12,682 nucleotides of DNA, taken from Flavobacteriales bacterium. GTDB lineage: Bacteria; Bacteroidota; Bacteroidia; Flavobacteriales; JADGDT01. Location: NCBI GenBank assembly GCA_023145275.1, contig JAGLEB010000104.1, positions 1-12,682 of the forward strand, read 5' to 3'. How positions within the stretch are numbered: position 1 is the stretch's first letter; each line of letters starts with the position of its first letter. The notes beneath the pieces were generated by a model. The model saw only the letters and a list, made by a program, of their open reading frames with translations. It searched no databases and was not told the origin of the DNA. Of this stretch, positions 1 through 6,511 are shown one piece after another. A program made the position numbers and the translations under genes.

Positions 1-145
1 TTCTGCCGAAGCAAAACTTTGGTCTATATTGAAAAGTAAACAGCTCGAGGGAAGGAAATTCAGAAGGCAGCACAGTATTAATAATTATTTAGTTTATTTT
101 TTTCATACCTGTGGTATAATAGTTATTAGCTTTGCTAAGTTTTAG
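1..145 (+). pseudogene. Truncated DUF559 endonuclease-like gene remnant (5' end outside window)
   Basis: Read from base 2, this stretch encodes SAEAKLWSILKSKQLEGRKF and then RRQHSINNYLV. It is nearly the same as residues 25-55 of the intact DUF559 protein encoded at 767-1132, and the DNA matches 838-940 with about a dozen differences. The similarity stops near base 103, exactly where the intact copy reads DFYC, so the Asp of that motif and the whole later catalytic core (IIELDG...H) are lost. The frame then runs through unrelated sequence (FHTCGIIVISFAKF) to a TAG at 143-145. The break coincides with CATACCTGTGGTAT (104-117), the same sequence that forms the second hairpin of the elements at 204-256 and 468-519. 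The start codon lies left of the window, so only the 3' truncation can be seen. This is a decayed copy, most likely non-functional. Confidence 0.85.
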
Positions 146-350
146 TGTAAAACCATATGTACTGGAGTAATTTTACGTGTGAATATTTTAGCTAGTTTAT
201 GGGTAAAACCACCTCCCCATACCTGTGGTATGGTACTCCTCCTTGAAAAGGAGGAGGGTTTGAGTTAACTGCAAGTTTAAATATTCAGTTTTTAAATGAA
301 GGGTTCTAGTAATAGATAAATTATCACAGGTATGCTGTATTGCTTTTGCA
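121..350 (+). repeat. Direct repeat, copy 1 (264-bp offset)
   Basis: This 230-bp stretch, starting AGTTATTAGCTTTGCTAAG and ending TATTGCTTTTGCA, recurs at 385-613 with roughly ten substitutions and a one-base indel. It contains no ORF of note. It carries one minus-strand copy of the two-hairpin element (204-256). It abuts the broken DUF559 remnant on its left. Confidence 0.9.
204..256 (-). repeat. Two-hairpin palindromic element, copy 1
   Basis: On the minus strand the order is: hairpin A (CTCCTCCTT / AAGGAGGAG, loop of 3, at 236-256); hairpin B (CCATACC-TGT-GGTATGG on the plus strand, 217-233); and the tail GGAGGTGGTTTTA, whose plus-strand form is TAAAACCACCTCC from 204. The architecture matches 669-724, which lies in the opposite orientation. 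Hairpin B has a different sequence there but is still fully paired, as expected of a structure kept by selection or by the mobility mechanism. Confidence 0.75.
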
Positions 351-384
351 AGTGCTCTAGAAAAATAAGGAATTAGTCATTAAA

Positions 385-613
385 AGTTATTAGCTTTGCT
401 AAGTTTCAGTGTAAAACCATCTGTACTGGAGTAATTTTACGTGTGAATATTTTAGCTAGTTTATGGGTAAAACACCTCTCCATACCTGTGGTATGGTACG
501 CCTCCTTGAAAAGGAGGAGGGTTTGGGTTAACTGCAAGTTTAAATATTCAGTATTTAAATGAAGGGTTCTAGTAATAGATAAATTATCACGGGTCTGTTG
601 TATTGCTTTTGCA
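385..613 (+). repeat. Direct repeat, copy 2 (264-bp offset)
   Basis: Second copy of the 121-350 unit, separated from it by about 34 bp of unrelated sequence. The differences include decay in the hairpin element: the tail reads TAAAACACCTCTCC instead of TAAAACCACCTCCCC. The close similarity of two non-coding copies points to a fairly recent segmental duplication. No gene is seen between 146 and 766 apart from these repeats and the hairpin elements. Confidence 0.9.
468..519 (-). repeat. Two-hairpin palindromic element, copy 2 (decayed tail)
   Basis: Same layout as copy 1 within the duplicated segment. Hairpin A is CCTCCTT-GAA-AAGGAGG (501-517) and hairpin B is CCATACC-TGT-GGTATGG (480-496). 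The tail is TAAAACACCTCTCC on the plus strand, with one base lost and one changed. Hairpin A has also lost its outermost pairs compared with copy 1 (GTACGCC instead of GTACTCC). Confidence 0.7.
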
Positions 614-668
614 ATACATTAAATAACATTTATAAAAATACTTGTATTTTTATAAAACCTTTTAAAGC

Positions 669-724
669 TCCCCTCCTTTTTAAGGAGGGGATGTTGCAGT
701 AATGCTGCAACAGGGGTGGTTTTA
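669..724 (+). repeat. Two-hairpin palindromic element, copy 3, upstream of DUF559
   Basis: Hairpin A has 9-bp arms CCCCTCCTT (670-678) and AAGGAGGGG (682-690) around a TTT loop. Hairpin B is GTTGCAG-TAATG-CTGCAAC (693-711). The tail is GGGGTGGTTTTA (713-724). The orientation is opposite to copies 1 and 2. The intact DUF559 gene begins 43 bp after the tail. The in-frame GTG at 716 lies inside the tail and is unlikely to be the true start. Confidence 0.75.
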
Positions 725-766
725 CACACAAAAACACAACGCATCCTAATTTTAATAATTCCAGCC

Positions 767-1132
767 ATGCCAAATACCCCAAAACATAATCACAAATATC
801 TAGAGAACTTCAGAAAAGAAAACCGCAACAACGCAACTTCTGCCGAAGCAAAACTTTGGTCATTATTGAAAGGTAAACAGCTAGAGGGAAGGAAATTCAG
901 AAGGCAACACAGTATTAACAACTACATAGTTGACTTCTACTGTCCAGAAGAGAAACTAATAATAGAACTAGATGGTCAAGTACACTTCAATCCAATCGCT
1001 CAAGAAAAAGATTTTTTGAGAGATAAAGACTTAAGCGAAATGGGATTTAAAATTGTTAGAGTTGAAAATCACTTTGTGTTTGATGATACTGATGGAGTTT
1101 TAAATTCAATCCGAAATAAATTCACAAAGTAG
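767..1132 (+). CDS. DUF559 / VSR-like endonuclease-domain protein
   Basis: A 121-residue protein of the DUF559 family, predicted to have a PD-(D/E)XK restriction-endonuclease fold like the very-short-patch (VSR) nucleases. Its biological role is not established. Visible family landmarks (ATG at 767 numbered 1) are ATSAEAKLWSLL (about 23-34), GRKFRRQ (41-47), YIVDFYC (53-59, with D56), LIIELDGQVHF (64-74, with E67, D69 and H73) and the C-terminal RVEN (about 98-101). D56 and E67/D69 are the likely metal ligands. The frame stays open back to GTG 716, but that start falls inside the hairpin element's GGTGG tail and would add a hydrophobic leader unlike the family, so ATG 767 is preferred. A broken copy lies at 1-103 and hairpin elements lie nearby, which suggests a mobile or selfish context. 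The family call is firm; nuclease activity and any link to mobility are inference. Confidence 0.85.
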   Translation: MPNTPKHNHKYLENFRKENRNNATSAEAKLWSLLKGKQLEGRKFRRQHSINNYIVDFYCPEEKLIIELDGQVHFNPIAQEKDFLRDKDLSEMGFKIVRVENHFVFDDTDGVLNSIRNKFTK

Positions 1133-1202
1133 GAATGAATTTATACAGGTTATAATAGGTGTAAATGTATTTTTCACTTCCTGAATTCAGGGACCAAAAA
1201 AT

Positions 1203-1247
1203 AAAAATCCGAGCAAAATACTTTTTTGTATTTTGCTCGGATTTTTT
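1203..1247. terminator. Strong bidirectional intrinsic terminator
   Basis: A perfect 19-bp stem (arms 1203-1221 and 1228-1246) closes a six-T loop. The GC-containing core is ATCCGAGC / GCTCGGAT, and A-run and T-run flanks give a U-tract in either direction. It sits between the convergent DUF559 gene (ends 1132) and the lipoprotein gene (ends 1273), so it can end both transcripts. Confidence 0.9.
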
Positions 1248-1272
1248 CATACTACAAAGCTGTAGAATGGGT

Positions 1273-1710
1273 CTATTCCTGCATCACAAAATAAGTGATA
1301 ATTGCCACACCTAGACCTATACCAACAACTTCGAGGGCTGTAGCTCCTTTTGAGTACCTGTACGCCTCTACCCTATCGAATTCTCTCAGATCCATATTTA
1401 CAAGCTGATTATCTTTTTGTTCTAGATCTCCGGCCTCTTTTCTCCACAGAATAATTGCTTTCTTCTTTTTTAATTTTTTAAAATCGCTGCTTAGTCTCGC
1501 CTTTAAATTATCTCCTTCTACTTCTATATCGCTTAATTTATACATTAAATGCGGTTTATCGTGAAATTGCATATAAACATCCTTACCTTCAAATTTGTTG
1601 GTATCCATTGGTATATCGTAATGTCTATACACCTTACATGAAGAAGTAATTATTACTAAAACAAGTAATAAACTAGTGATTTTTATATTGATAGTATTTA
1701 GAATTGTCAT
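1273..1710 (-). CDS. Small predicted lipoprotein with C-terminal hydrophobic helix
   Basis: I do not recognise this 145-residue protein. The N-terminus (residues 9-25) is a hydrophobic stretch ending ITSSC, a relaxed Bacteroidota-style lipobox, so Cys25 is the probable lipidation site and the protein is probably membrane anchored after export. Residues about 40-115 look beta-rich with alternating hydrophobics (YMQFHDKPHLMYKLSDIEVE) and include a Lys cluster (78-84). The C-terminus has a second hydrophobic segment, ALEVVGIGLGVAIITYFV (125-142), with a short MQE tail. A lipid anchor and a C-terminal membrane helix together are unusual; a Gly-rich helix packing in the membrane is possible. The gene is divergent from plsC and faces the terminator at 1203-1247. 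A good -7 box precedes it (1736-1743). The CDS is credible from its signal sequence and flanking signals; its function is unknown. Confidence 0.75.
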   Translation of the reverse strand: MTILNTINIKITSLLLVLVIITSSCKVYRHYDIPMDTNKFEGKDVYMQFHDKPHLMYKLSDIEVEGDNLKARLSSDFKKLKKKKAIILWRKEAGDLEQKDNQLVNMDLREFDRVEAYRYSKGATALEVVGIGLGVAIITYFVMQE

Positions 1711-1735
1711 AAGTGTATTTTAGATTATTTTGATC

Positions 1736-1770
1736 CAAAAATAGTCAAAAAAGATTAATTTTACAGCAAT
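1736..1770 (-). promoter_or_regulatory. Candidate Bacteroidota promoter for the lipoprotein gene
   Basis: On the minus strand, TATTTTTG (1736-1743) fits the Bacteroidota -7 consensus TAnnTTTG exactly. A weak -33-like ATTG lies 23 bp upstream (CAAT on the plus strand at 1767-1770), at the edge of the allowed spacing. Transcription would begin near 1729, about 19 bp before the ATG at 1710. Confidence 0.4.
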
Positions 1771-1825
1771 ATAAATTTCAATCTATAAGTTTCTATTTTA
1801 TTTATAGATATTAACTATTTTTCTT

Positions 1826-2560
1826 ATGCAGAAATTCTTAGGGTATTTCTTTACTTTATTACACGGTTTAGTTTTTGTCATTGCCTTGCTAATTTTCCAT
1901 CCATTACAAGTTATTGCTTATTGGATTGGCGGTAGAGAATGGCAGCGTAGAGTTGTGAATGTTATGCTATTTTTTCTTACTAAATCTCTATACCTCGCTG
2001 GCGTAAATATTAAATTTAAAAATTTTGAAAATATACCTACAAGTAGGCCTATCATTATTGTTGCTAACCATCATCACGTTCACGATATAACGAATATTAA
2101 TTGGATTTTCAGAAAGTTCGATTTATCATTTGTCTCGAAAGCAAAGTTGGGGAAAGGTATTCCTAGCATTTCTTATAACCTCCGAAAAAGCAAATCGGCT
2201 CTTATTGAAAGAAATGACAGAAGACAATCGATAAGCGAAATTCTAAATCTTGCCAAGCATATCGAAAAAAACAACGCGGCAACATGTATCTTCCCCGAAG
2301 GAACACGTAAACATAAAGGCGACCTACTTAGGGCATTTAAACCCGGAGGCACTGCTGCATTAATAAAAAAGGCACCATCAGCCGTCGTTATCCCTATTGC
2401 AATTTCTGGCACATGGAAACTCAGATATCCCTTCCCATTCGGGATGACAATTTCCTTTGAAAGGTTAAAAGATATCGAGCCTAAAGATTTTGAAGATGGA
2501 GAAGCTGTAGTGTCGGAGTGCGAAAGACAAATTCACAGTGCAGTAAATCAAAATATTTAA
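1826..2560 (+). CDS. plsC: 1-acyl-sn-glycerol-3-phosphate acyltransferase (PlsC family)
   Basis: A 244-residue membrane-associated acyltransferase of the PlsC/LPLAT family. It is predicted to acylate the sn-2 position of lysophosphatidic acid to give phosphatidic acid, on the cytoplasmic face of the inner membrane. All four family blocks are visible. Block I is NHHHVHD (81-87), giving the catalytic H82-X4-D87 pair. Block II lies around KGIPSISYNLRKSKSALIER (110-129). Block III is FPEGTR (156-161), which binds the phosphate. Block IV is VVIPIAISGT (187-196). The N-terminus (about 8-35) is strongly hydrophobic and should anchor the protein. miaA starts 14 bp after its stop, so the two are probably co-transcribed. 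Other lysolipid acyltransferases share these motifs, so the precise acceptor is inferred. No convincing promoter was found in the 1711-1825 gap on this strand. Confidence 0.88.
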   Translation: MQKFLGYFFTLLHGLVFVIALLIFHPLQVIAYWIGGREWQRRVVNVMLFFLTKSLYLAGVNIKFKNFENIPTSRPIIIVANHHHVHDITNINWIFRKFDLSFVSKAKLGKGIPSISYNLRKSKSALIERNDRRQSISEILNLAKHIEKNNAATCIFPEGTRKHKGDLLRAFKPGGTAALIKKAPSAVVIPIAISGTWKLRYPFPFGMTISFERLKDIEPKDFEDGEAVVSECERQIHSAVNQNI

Positions 2561-2574
2561 TTCCACACATTTCA

Positions 2575-3474
2575 ATGTTAAATAGCTTAATTACAATAAT
2601 AGGACCTACAGCAATTGGGAAAACATCACTAAGTATTGATATAGCTAATCATTTTAATTGTGATATTCTATCATGCGATTCTCGTCAATTTTATAAGGAA
2701 TTACTTATTGGCACTGCCCCACCATCACCTGAAGAATTATCTACTGCTCCACATCATTTTATCCATAACAGATCTATTTTCGATGATTATAGTGTCGGTG
2801 ATTATGAAGATGATGCAATTAAGCTTTTAGATAAAATATATAACAACAACGATATGGCAATATTGATTGGTGGTTCTGGACTTTATGTTGATGCTGTGCT
2901 AAAAGGTTTTGATACATTTCCCGAATTAGCAAAAGAAATAAGGATCAATCTCCAAAAGGACCTTGATAAAAATGGACTATCAAGCCTACAGGAAAGGCTT
3001 AAATTGTTAGACCCTGAGTATTTCAATATTGTTGATATACAAAACCCACAAAGGGTAATTAGGGCCTTAGAAGTTTGTATTGGTACTGGTAAAACTTTTA
3101 CAGAGTTTAGAATAAGAAAGCCAAAACAAAGAAATTTCGATCCCATAAAAATTGGTTTAAATATTGACCGAGAAAAACTCTACGAAAGAATAAATCTTAG
3201 AGTTGACCTAATGATGGAAGCTGGACTATTATTGGAGGCCGAGAAGATGTATATACACAAAAACCTAAACAGTTTGCAAACAGTAGGCTATCGTGAACTA
3301 TTTAGTTATTTTGATGGATCTTTTGATTTAGATTTCGCTATATCAGAAATAAAGAAAAACACCCGTAGATTCGCTAAAAGACAATTAACCTGGTTTAGAA
3401 AAGATAAAGAAATAAAATGGTTCGACCCGAAAGATGTTAATGATATTATTGCATTTATCGAAGAGTCTATATAG
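2575..3474 (+). CDS. miaA: tRNA dimethylallyltransferase MiaA
   Basis: A 299-residue cytoplasmic enzyme that transfers a dimethylallyl group from DMAPP to N6 of A37 in tRNAs reading UNN codons (i6A37), which stabilises weak A-U codon pairing. Recognisable blocks are the P-loop GPTAIGKTS (10-18), CDSRQFY (34-40, with the catalytic Asp35), IGTAPPSPEE (45-54, with Pro where many homologues have Lys), PHHFI, GGSGLYVDAVLKG (99-111), NPQRVIRALE (157-166) and the C-terminal TRRFAKRQLTWF (263-274), which contacts tRNA. The frame stays open upstream to 2518, but that extension overlaps plsC and adds a non-conserved leader. ATG 2575 puts the P-loop in its usual place near the N-terminus. The length is normal for the family. 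It follows plsC closely and probably shares its transcript. Confidence 0.96.
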   Translation: MLNSLITIIGPTAIGKTSLSIDIANHFNCDILSCDSRQFYKELLIGTAPPSPEELSTAPHHFIHNRSIFDDYSVGDYEDDAIKLLDKIYNNNDMAILIGGSGLYVDAVLKGFDTFPELAKEIRINLQKDLDKNGLSSLQERLKLLDPEYFNIVDIQNPQRVIRALEVCIGTGKTFTEFRIRKPKQRNFDPIKIGLNIDREKLYERINLRVDLMMEAGLLLEAEKMYIHKNLNSLQTVGYRELFSYFDGSFDLDFAISEIKKNTRRFAKRQLTWFRKDKEIKWFDPKDVNDIIAFIEESI

Positions 3475-3551
3475 TGGCTACAATAAAATACAATGATAAA
3501 ATATACATAGTTTTCTAAGAGACTACCATAATTTTAAATACTTACGAAACA

Positions 3552-4286
3552 ATGGCTAAAATAAACGATATATACTTAAAAGATTGGAGAGTTGAATTCA
3601 ACGATTGCTATTCGAATGGAAAAATAAGTTACGTAACTCTAAGTAGATATTTGCAAGATACCGCTGGCTATCACGCTGAAGAAGGTGGTTTTGGTATTAA
3701 CGAAATGGTTGCAAATAAGCAGTCGTGGGTACTTACTCGTTTTGCTCTAGAAATAGACAAACTTCCGCGATTAGGGGAAATTGTTAGGGTGAGAACATGG
3801 ATTAGTTTTGTAAAAGGAGCTTTTTCTAATAGAGAATACGAAATATTTATTGGTGACAAACAAATCGCAAGGGCTACATCGAGCTGGACAGTCATTAACT
3901 TCTTAAAGCGTAAAGTAGAAAACCTAAAGATCGAAACTAAAGACATCTCTTTCACTACGGACATCGCCACGGAAAAATCAGCAGAGAGAATTCATTTGGA
4001 CAGCGACTTTAAAGAAATTTTTAATCTGCAAGTTCGATTTTCAGCTCTAGACATGGTTCAACACGTTTCGAACTTAAAATACCTCGATTGGACTTTCGAC
4101 AATGTAGATCACACAAAAGTACTTAAGAGCAAGCTAAAAAAGATTACTGTAAACTATATAAAAGAGCTCAACCTAGATGACGAGGTAGTAATTTCGACTA
4201 ATGAAGATGGAAATATCCAAATAATAAAAATGAATAAGAATGCTGATAAAACTTGTTTTGCAGCTCAGCTTATTTGGAATGACTAA
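3552..4286 (+). CDS. Acyl-ACP thioesterase (FAT-type double hot-dog)
   Basis: A 244-residue cytoplasmic acyl-ACP thioesterase of the plant-FatA/FatB-like family found in Bacteroidota. It hydrolyses acyl-ACP to release free fatty acids. Two hot-dog halves are visible. The N-terminal half covers about 1-130, with YVTLSRYLQDTAGYHAEEGG (27-46), SWVLTRFALEI (58-68) and SSWTVINFLKRK (110-121). The C-terminal half covers about 155-243, with LDMVQHVSNLKYLDW (166-180) and VNYIKELNLDDEV (200-212). D167, H171 and E205 line up with catalytic residues proposed for plant FatB, but the Asn two residues before the His is Val169 here (GTT at 4056-4058). Activity may therefore be altered, or another residue may compensate. 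The gene starts 77 bp after miaA on the same strand, so it could belong to the same transcript; no clear promoter was seen in the gap. The family assignment is strong, and the chain-length preference is unknown. Confidence 0.88.
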   Translation: MAKINDIYLKDWRVEFNDCYSNGKISYVTLSRYLQDTAGYHAEEGGFGINEMVANKQSWVLTRFALEIDKLPRLGEIVRVRTWISFVKGAFSNREYEIFIGDKQIARATSSWTVINFLKRKVENLKIETKDISFTTDIATEKSAERIHLDSDFKEIFNLQVRFSALDMVQHVSNLKYLDWTFDNVDHTKVLKSKLKKITVNYIKELNLDDEVVISTNEDGNIQIIKMNKNADKTCFAAQLIWND

Positions 4287-4395
4287 TGCAATATATACCT
4301 CCAACCCTCTTTTTATAAAGTCGTTATGGAAAATATAATGAGTTAAACAGATGTGCCTTGCTAATAAAATCACTAAAGTTTAGCTCAGAAATAAA

Positions 4396-5400
4396 TCATT
4401 TAAATTCTGGAAAGAAAATTTCATTTAGCCCAGAAATCAACTTTTTAATTGAGGTAGATTGTAGAATTTCATTTTCTCCATCATTCAAAGTCCATTGTTT
4501 ATTATCTCCATCAACTTTGAGTGTGTAAGTTGAATTATCACTGATTCCATAACCATTTTTATACAGGGCTTGCTTTGTCCAGTAAATTCCCTCATCGTCT
4601 CCTTCGAGCACAAAAGAAATTCGAGACTCTCGCTTATACAGAAACTTACCACTGACATAATCAAACTCAAAATTAGATGTTAAGAATGATTCTATTACTT
4701 TCTTGTTCAAAAGTAAATCTTCTGTAACATCACTCAATAACTCTCCTTCATTATCTATAACCCACAAAATATCAGAATTTTGAAATGCCAACTCTAAATC
4801 GTGGGTAATAATAAAAATAGCCTTATTAAAATCAATTGCTAATTTTCTTAAAATTTCGAAAACTTTAAACTTATTAGAAACATCAAGATGGGCTGTAGGT
4901 TCATCAAGAAGTATTAAATCAGTATCCTGACATATTGCGCGTGCGATATTCACTTTTTGAAGCTGTCCATCGGATAACTCATTAATTATTTTGTCGCGAA
5001 TACTATCAACCTCACAGATACTAATAGCTTCTTCAACTTTCTCGAAATCAACATCACTTAACGAACCACGCCAATTTGTGTGAGGAGTTCGCCCTAAGGC
5101 AATAAATTCAAAAACACTTATATGCTCAGTTCTAACGACATCCGTTAATACGGCTGAAATCTTCCTCGCTCTATCGATAGCAGTAATATCTTCTAGTGAT
5201 TTACCTTCAATAAATACATCGCCACTAACAGGTTCTAAAACACCTAATAGAGTCTTTAACAAAGTAGATTTACCTGAACCATTTCGGCCTAAAAAACATG
5301 TGAGTTTTCTTTTTTCTAATCTCGCGTTGATACCCTCCAGAACCAAAGTTGTTTCCTTCTTTGACTTATAGCCTATGCTTAAATTCTTTATTTCTATCAT
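4396..5400 (-). CDS. FecE/BtuD-type ABC transporter ATPase with C-terminal extension
   Basis: The 334-residue ATPase subunit of an iron-siderophore/heme/cobalamin-type importer. Motifs in order are Walker A GRNGSGKST (38-46), ISVFEFIALGRTPHTNW (94-110), signature LSDGQLQKVNIARA (142-155), Walker B LILLDEPT (162-169, with D166 and E167), D-loop AHLD (170-173) and switch His200 (ITHD). The Q-loop region reads ISAVLTDVV, with no Gln, and the signature is LSDGQ rather than LSGGQ. I recall both features from Bacteroidota homologues. The ABC domain ends near residue 240. Residues about 250-334 form an extra segment with SFVLEGDDEGIYWTKQALYK, probably alpha/beta, which is absent from classical FecE (about 255 residues); its role is unknown. 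The gene starts 2 bp after the permease stop, so translation is probably coupled. The substrate cannot be told from the sequence. Confidence 0.92.
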   Translation of the reverse strand: MIEIKNLSIGYKSKKETTLVLEGINARLEKRKLTCFLGRNGSGKSTLLKTLLGVLEPVSGDVFIEGKSLEDITAIDRARKISAVLTDVVRTEHISVFEFIALGRTPHTNWRGSLSDVDFEKVEEAISICEVDSIRDKIINELSDGQLQKVNIARAICQDTDLILLDEPTAHLDVSNKFKVFEILRKLAIDFNKAIFIITHDLELAFQNSDILWVIDNEGELLSDVTEDLLLNKKVIESFLTSNFEFDYVSGKFLYKRESRISFVLEGDDEGIYWTKQALYKNGYGISDNSTYTLKVDGDNKQWTLNDGENEILQSTSIKKLISGLNEIFFPEFK

Positions 5401-5402
5401 AA

Positions 5403-6434
5403 TTAGAAGGACAAATTTCTAGTCTTTTTCAACACCACATATATAACAAATGGAGCACCAAATAACGAAGTAACAATATTTATTGGAATAACCTGATCCT
5501 TTATAATAAACTGAGTAAGAACATCAAAAAACAACATTAACACAGCTCCTAAAACCATGGTAAAAGGTACAAGTTTACTGTGATTCATTGTACTCAGCAT
5601 AGATTTTGCAATATGCGGAACAGCCAAACCTACAAAAGCAATAGGCCCTACTATTGCAGTAACTCCGCCAGCTAAAACACTTGCTACTACGAGCGTGAGC
5701 CTACGAACTAATTTCACATCTATCCCCAAGGTAAAAGCATAGCTCTCGCCAATTGATATGGCATTTAAGCCTTTTGCTAACCACAATATTAATAGCAAGC
5801 TCACTAGTAGTATTGAGTATAAAATCCAGATTTCTGACCACGATGAGCTTCCTAAACTACCCATTGTCCAAATAATATAATTCTTCAATTCTTGCTGACT
5901 ACTAAAATACTGGAATACCCCGATTATCGCTGAAGAAAAACTACCTATCATTACTCCTACAATCAACAGAGTACTGAGGTTATTAACCTTTTCAGAAACA
6001 TAAAGAATTATTCCCATAACAAACCCAGCACCAATAGTACCAGCAACAACAGTATTTACGTCCGATAAAAATATTGGTAAGCTTAAGCCTATGGTGGAGC
6101 TAATCATTATAGTAAAAGCAACACCTAAACCTGCACCGGAACTGATTCCTAAAACAAAGGGGCCAGAAAGAGGATTGCGGAAAATTGTCTGCATCAACAA
6201 GCCACTTAATGGCAAAGCCATACCGGCAAGTAAGCTTGTCAGCATCTTCGGAATTCTATAATCCCAGATAATAATAGACTTGGGATTAGTGTCCTGCCCA
6301 AAGTTGGATATTATATCAATAAACTCTTTTAAACTAAATTTTACGCTTCCTAGAAAAACATCTAGAAACACAAAAACTAATAGTAACACTATCAGTATAA
6401 CAAGTTTTTTTTCTGGTATTTTATCAAAAATCAT
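5403..6434 (-). CDS. FecCD-family ABC transporter permease
   Basis: A 343-residue polytopic inner-membrane permease of the FecCD/BtuC family, which imports iron chelates, heme or cobalamin. Family landmarks are RIPKMLTSLLAGMALPLSG (60-78), MQTIFRNPLSGPFVLGISSG (81-100), WTMGS, the cytoplasmic coupling region GESYAFTLGI, GPIAFVGLAVPHIAK, GAVLMLFFD and a C-terminal SLFGAPFVIYVVLKK. About nine or ten hydrophobic segments can be counted. It is the first gene of a two-gene unit with the ATPase 2 bp downstream. A -7 box lies about 70 bp upstream (6504-6511). No substrate-binding protein or TonB-dependent receptor is present within the window, although such genes normally accompany this permease. 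The partner protein is either encoded elsewhere or lies outside this locus. Confidence 0.94.
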   Translation of the reverse strand: MIFDKIPEKKLVILIVLLLVFVFLDVFLGSVKFSLKEFIDIISNFGQDTNPKSIIIWDYRIPKMLTSLLAGMALPLSGLLMQTIFRNPLSGPFVLGISSGAGLGVAFTIMISSTIGLSLPIFLSDVNTVVAGTIGAGFVMGIILYVSEKVNNLSTLLIVGVMIGSFSSAIIGVFQYFSSQQELKNYIIWTMGSLGSSSWSEIWILYSILLVSLLLILWLAKGLNAISIGESYAFTLGIDVKLVRRLTLVVASVLAGGVTAIVGPIAFVGLAVPHIAKSMLSTMNHSKLVPFTMVLGAVLMLFFDVLTQFIIKDQVIPINIVTSLFGAPFVIYVVLKKTRNLSF

Positions 6435-6503
6435 ATGGTAACAATAGAAGTTTCAAATAACTTGATGATTTTCGAGTTCAGAAACGACTTATAAACTAGG
6501 GAA

Positions 6504-6511
6504 CAAAAATA
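6504..6511 (-). promoter_or_regulatory. Candidate -7 box for the permease-ATPase unit
   Basis: The minus strand reads TATTTTTG, an exact TAnnTTTG match and identical to the box before the lipoprotein gene. No TTTG -33 element stands at the usual spacing. Predicted transcription would start near 6497, giving a leader of about 60 nt before the ATG at 6434. The box suggests that the transporter can be transcribed apart from the sensory gene upstream. Confidence 0.35.

Noticed and set aside
121..613. The duplicated segment as an insertion sequence
   Set aside because: No transposase ORF and no terminal inverted repeats or target-site duplications at its ends; a segmental duplication explains it.
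716..766. Upstream GTG start for the DUF559 gene giving 17 more residues
   Set aside because: The GTG lies inside the GGGGTGGTTTTA tail of the hairpin element and the added residues do not resemble the family; ATG 767 gives a normal DUF559 N-terminus.
2518..2574. Longer miaA start inside plsC
   Set aside because: The extra 19 residues are plsC sequence read in another frame; the P-loop is correctly placed from ATG 2575.
4287..4395. Terminator between the convergent thioesterase and ATPase genes
   Set aside because: Only a 5-bp CTAAA/TTTAG match with a one-base loop was found, which cannot form a hairpin, and there is no T-run.
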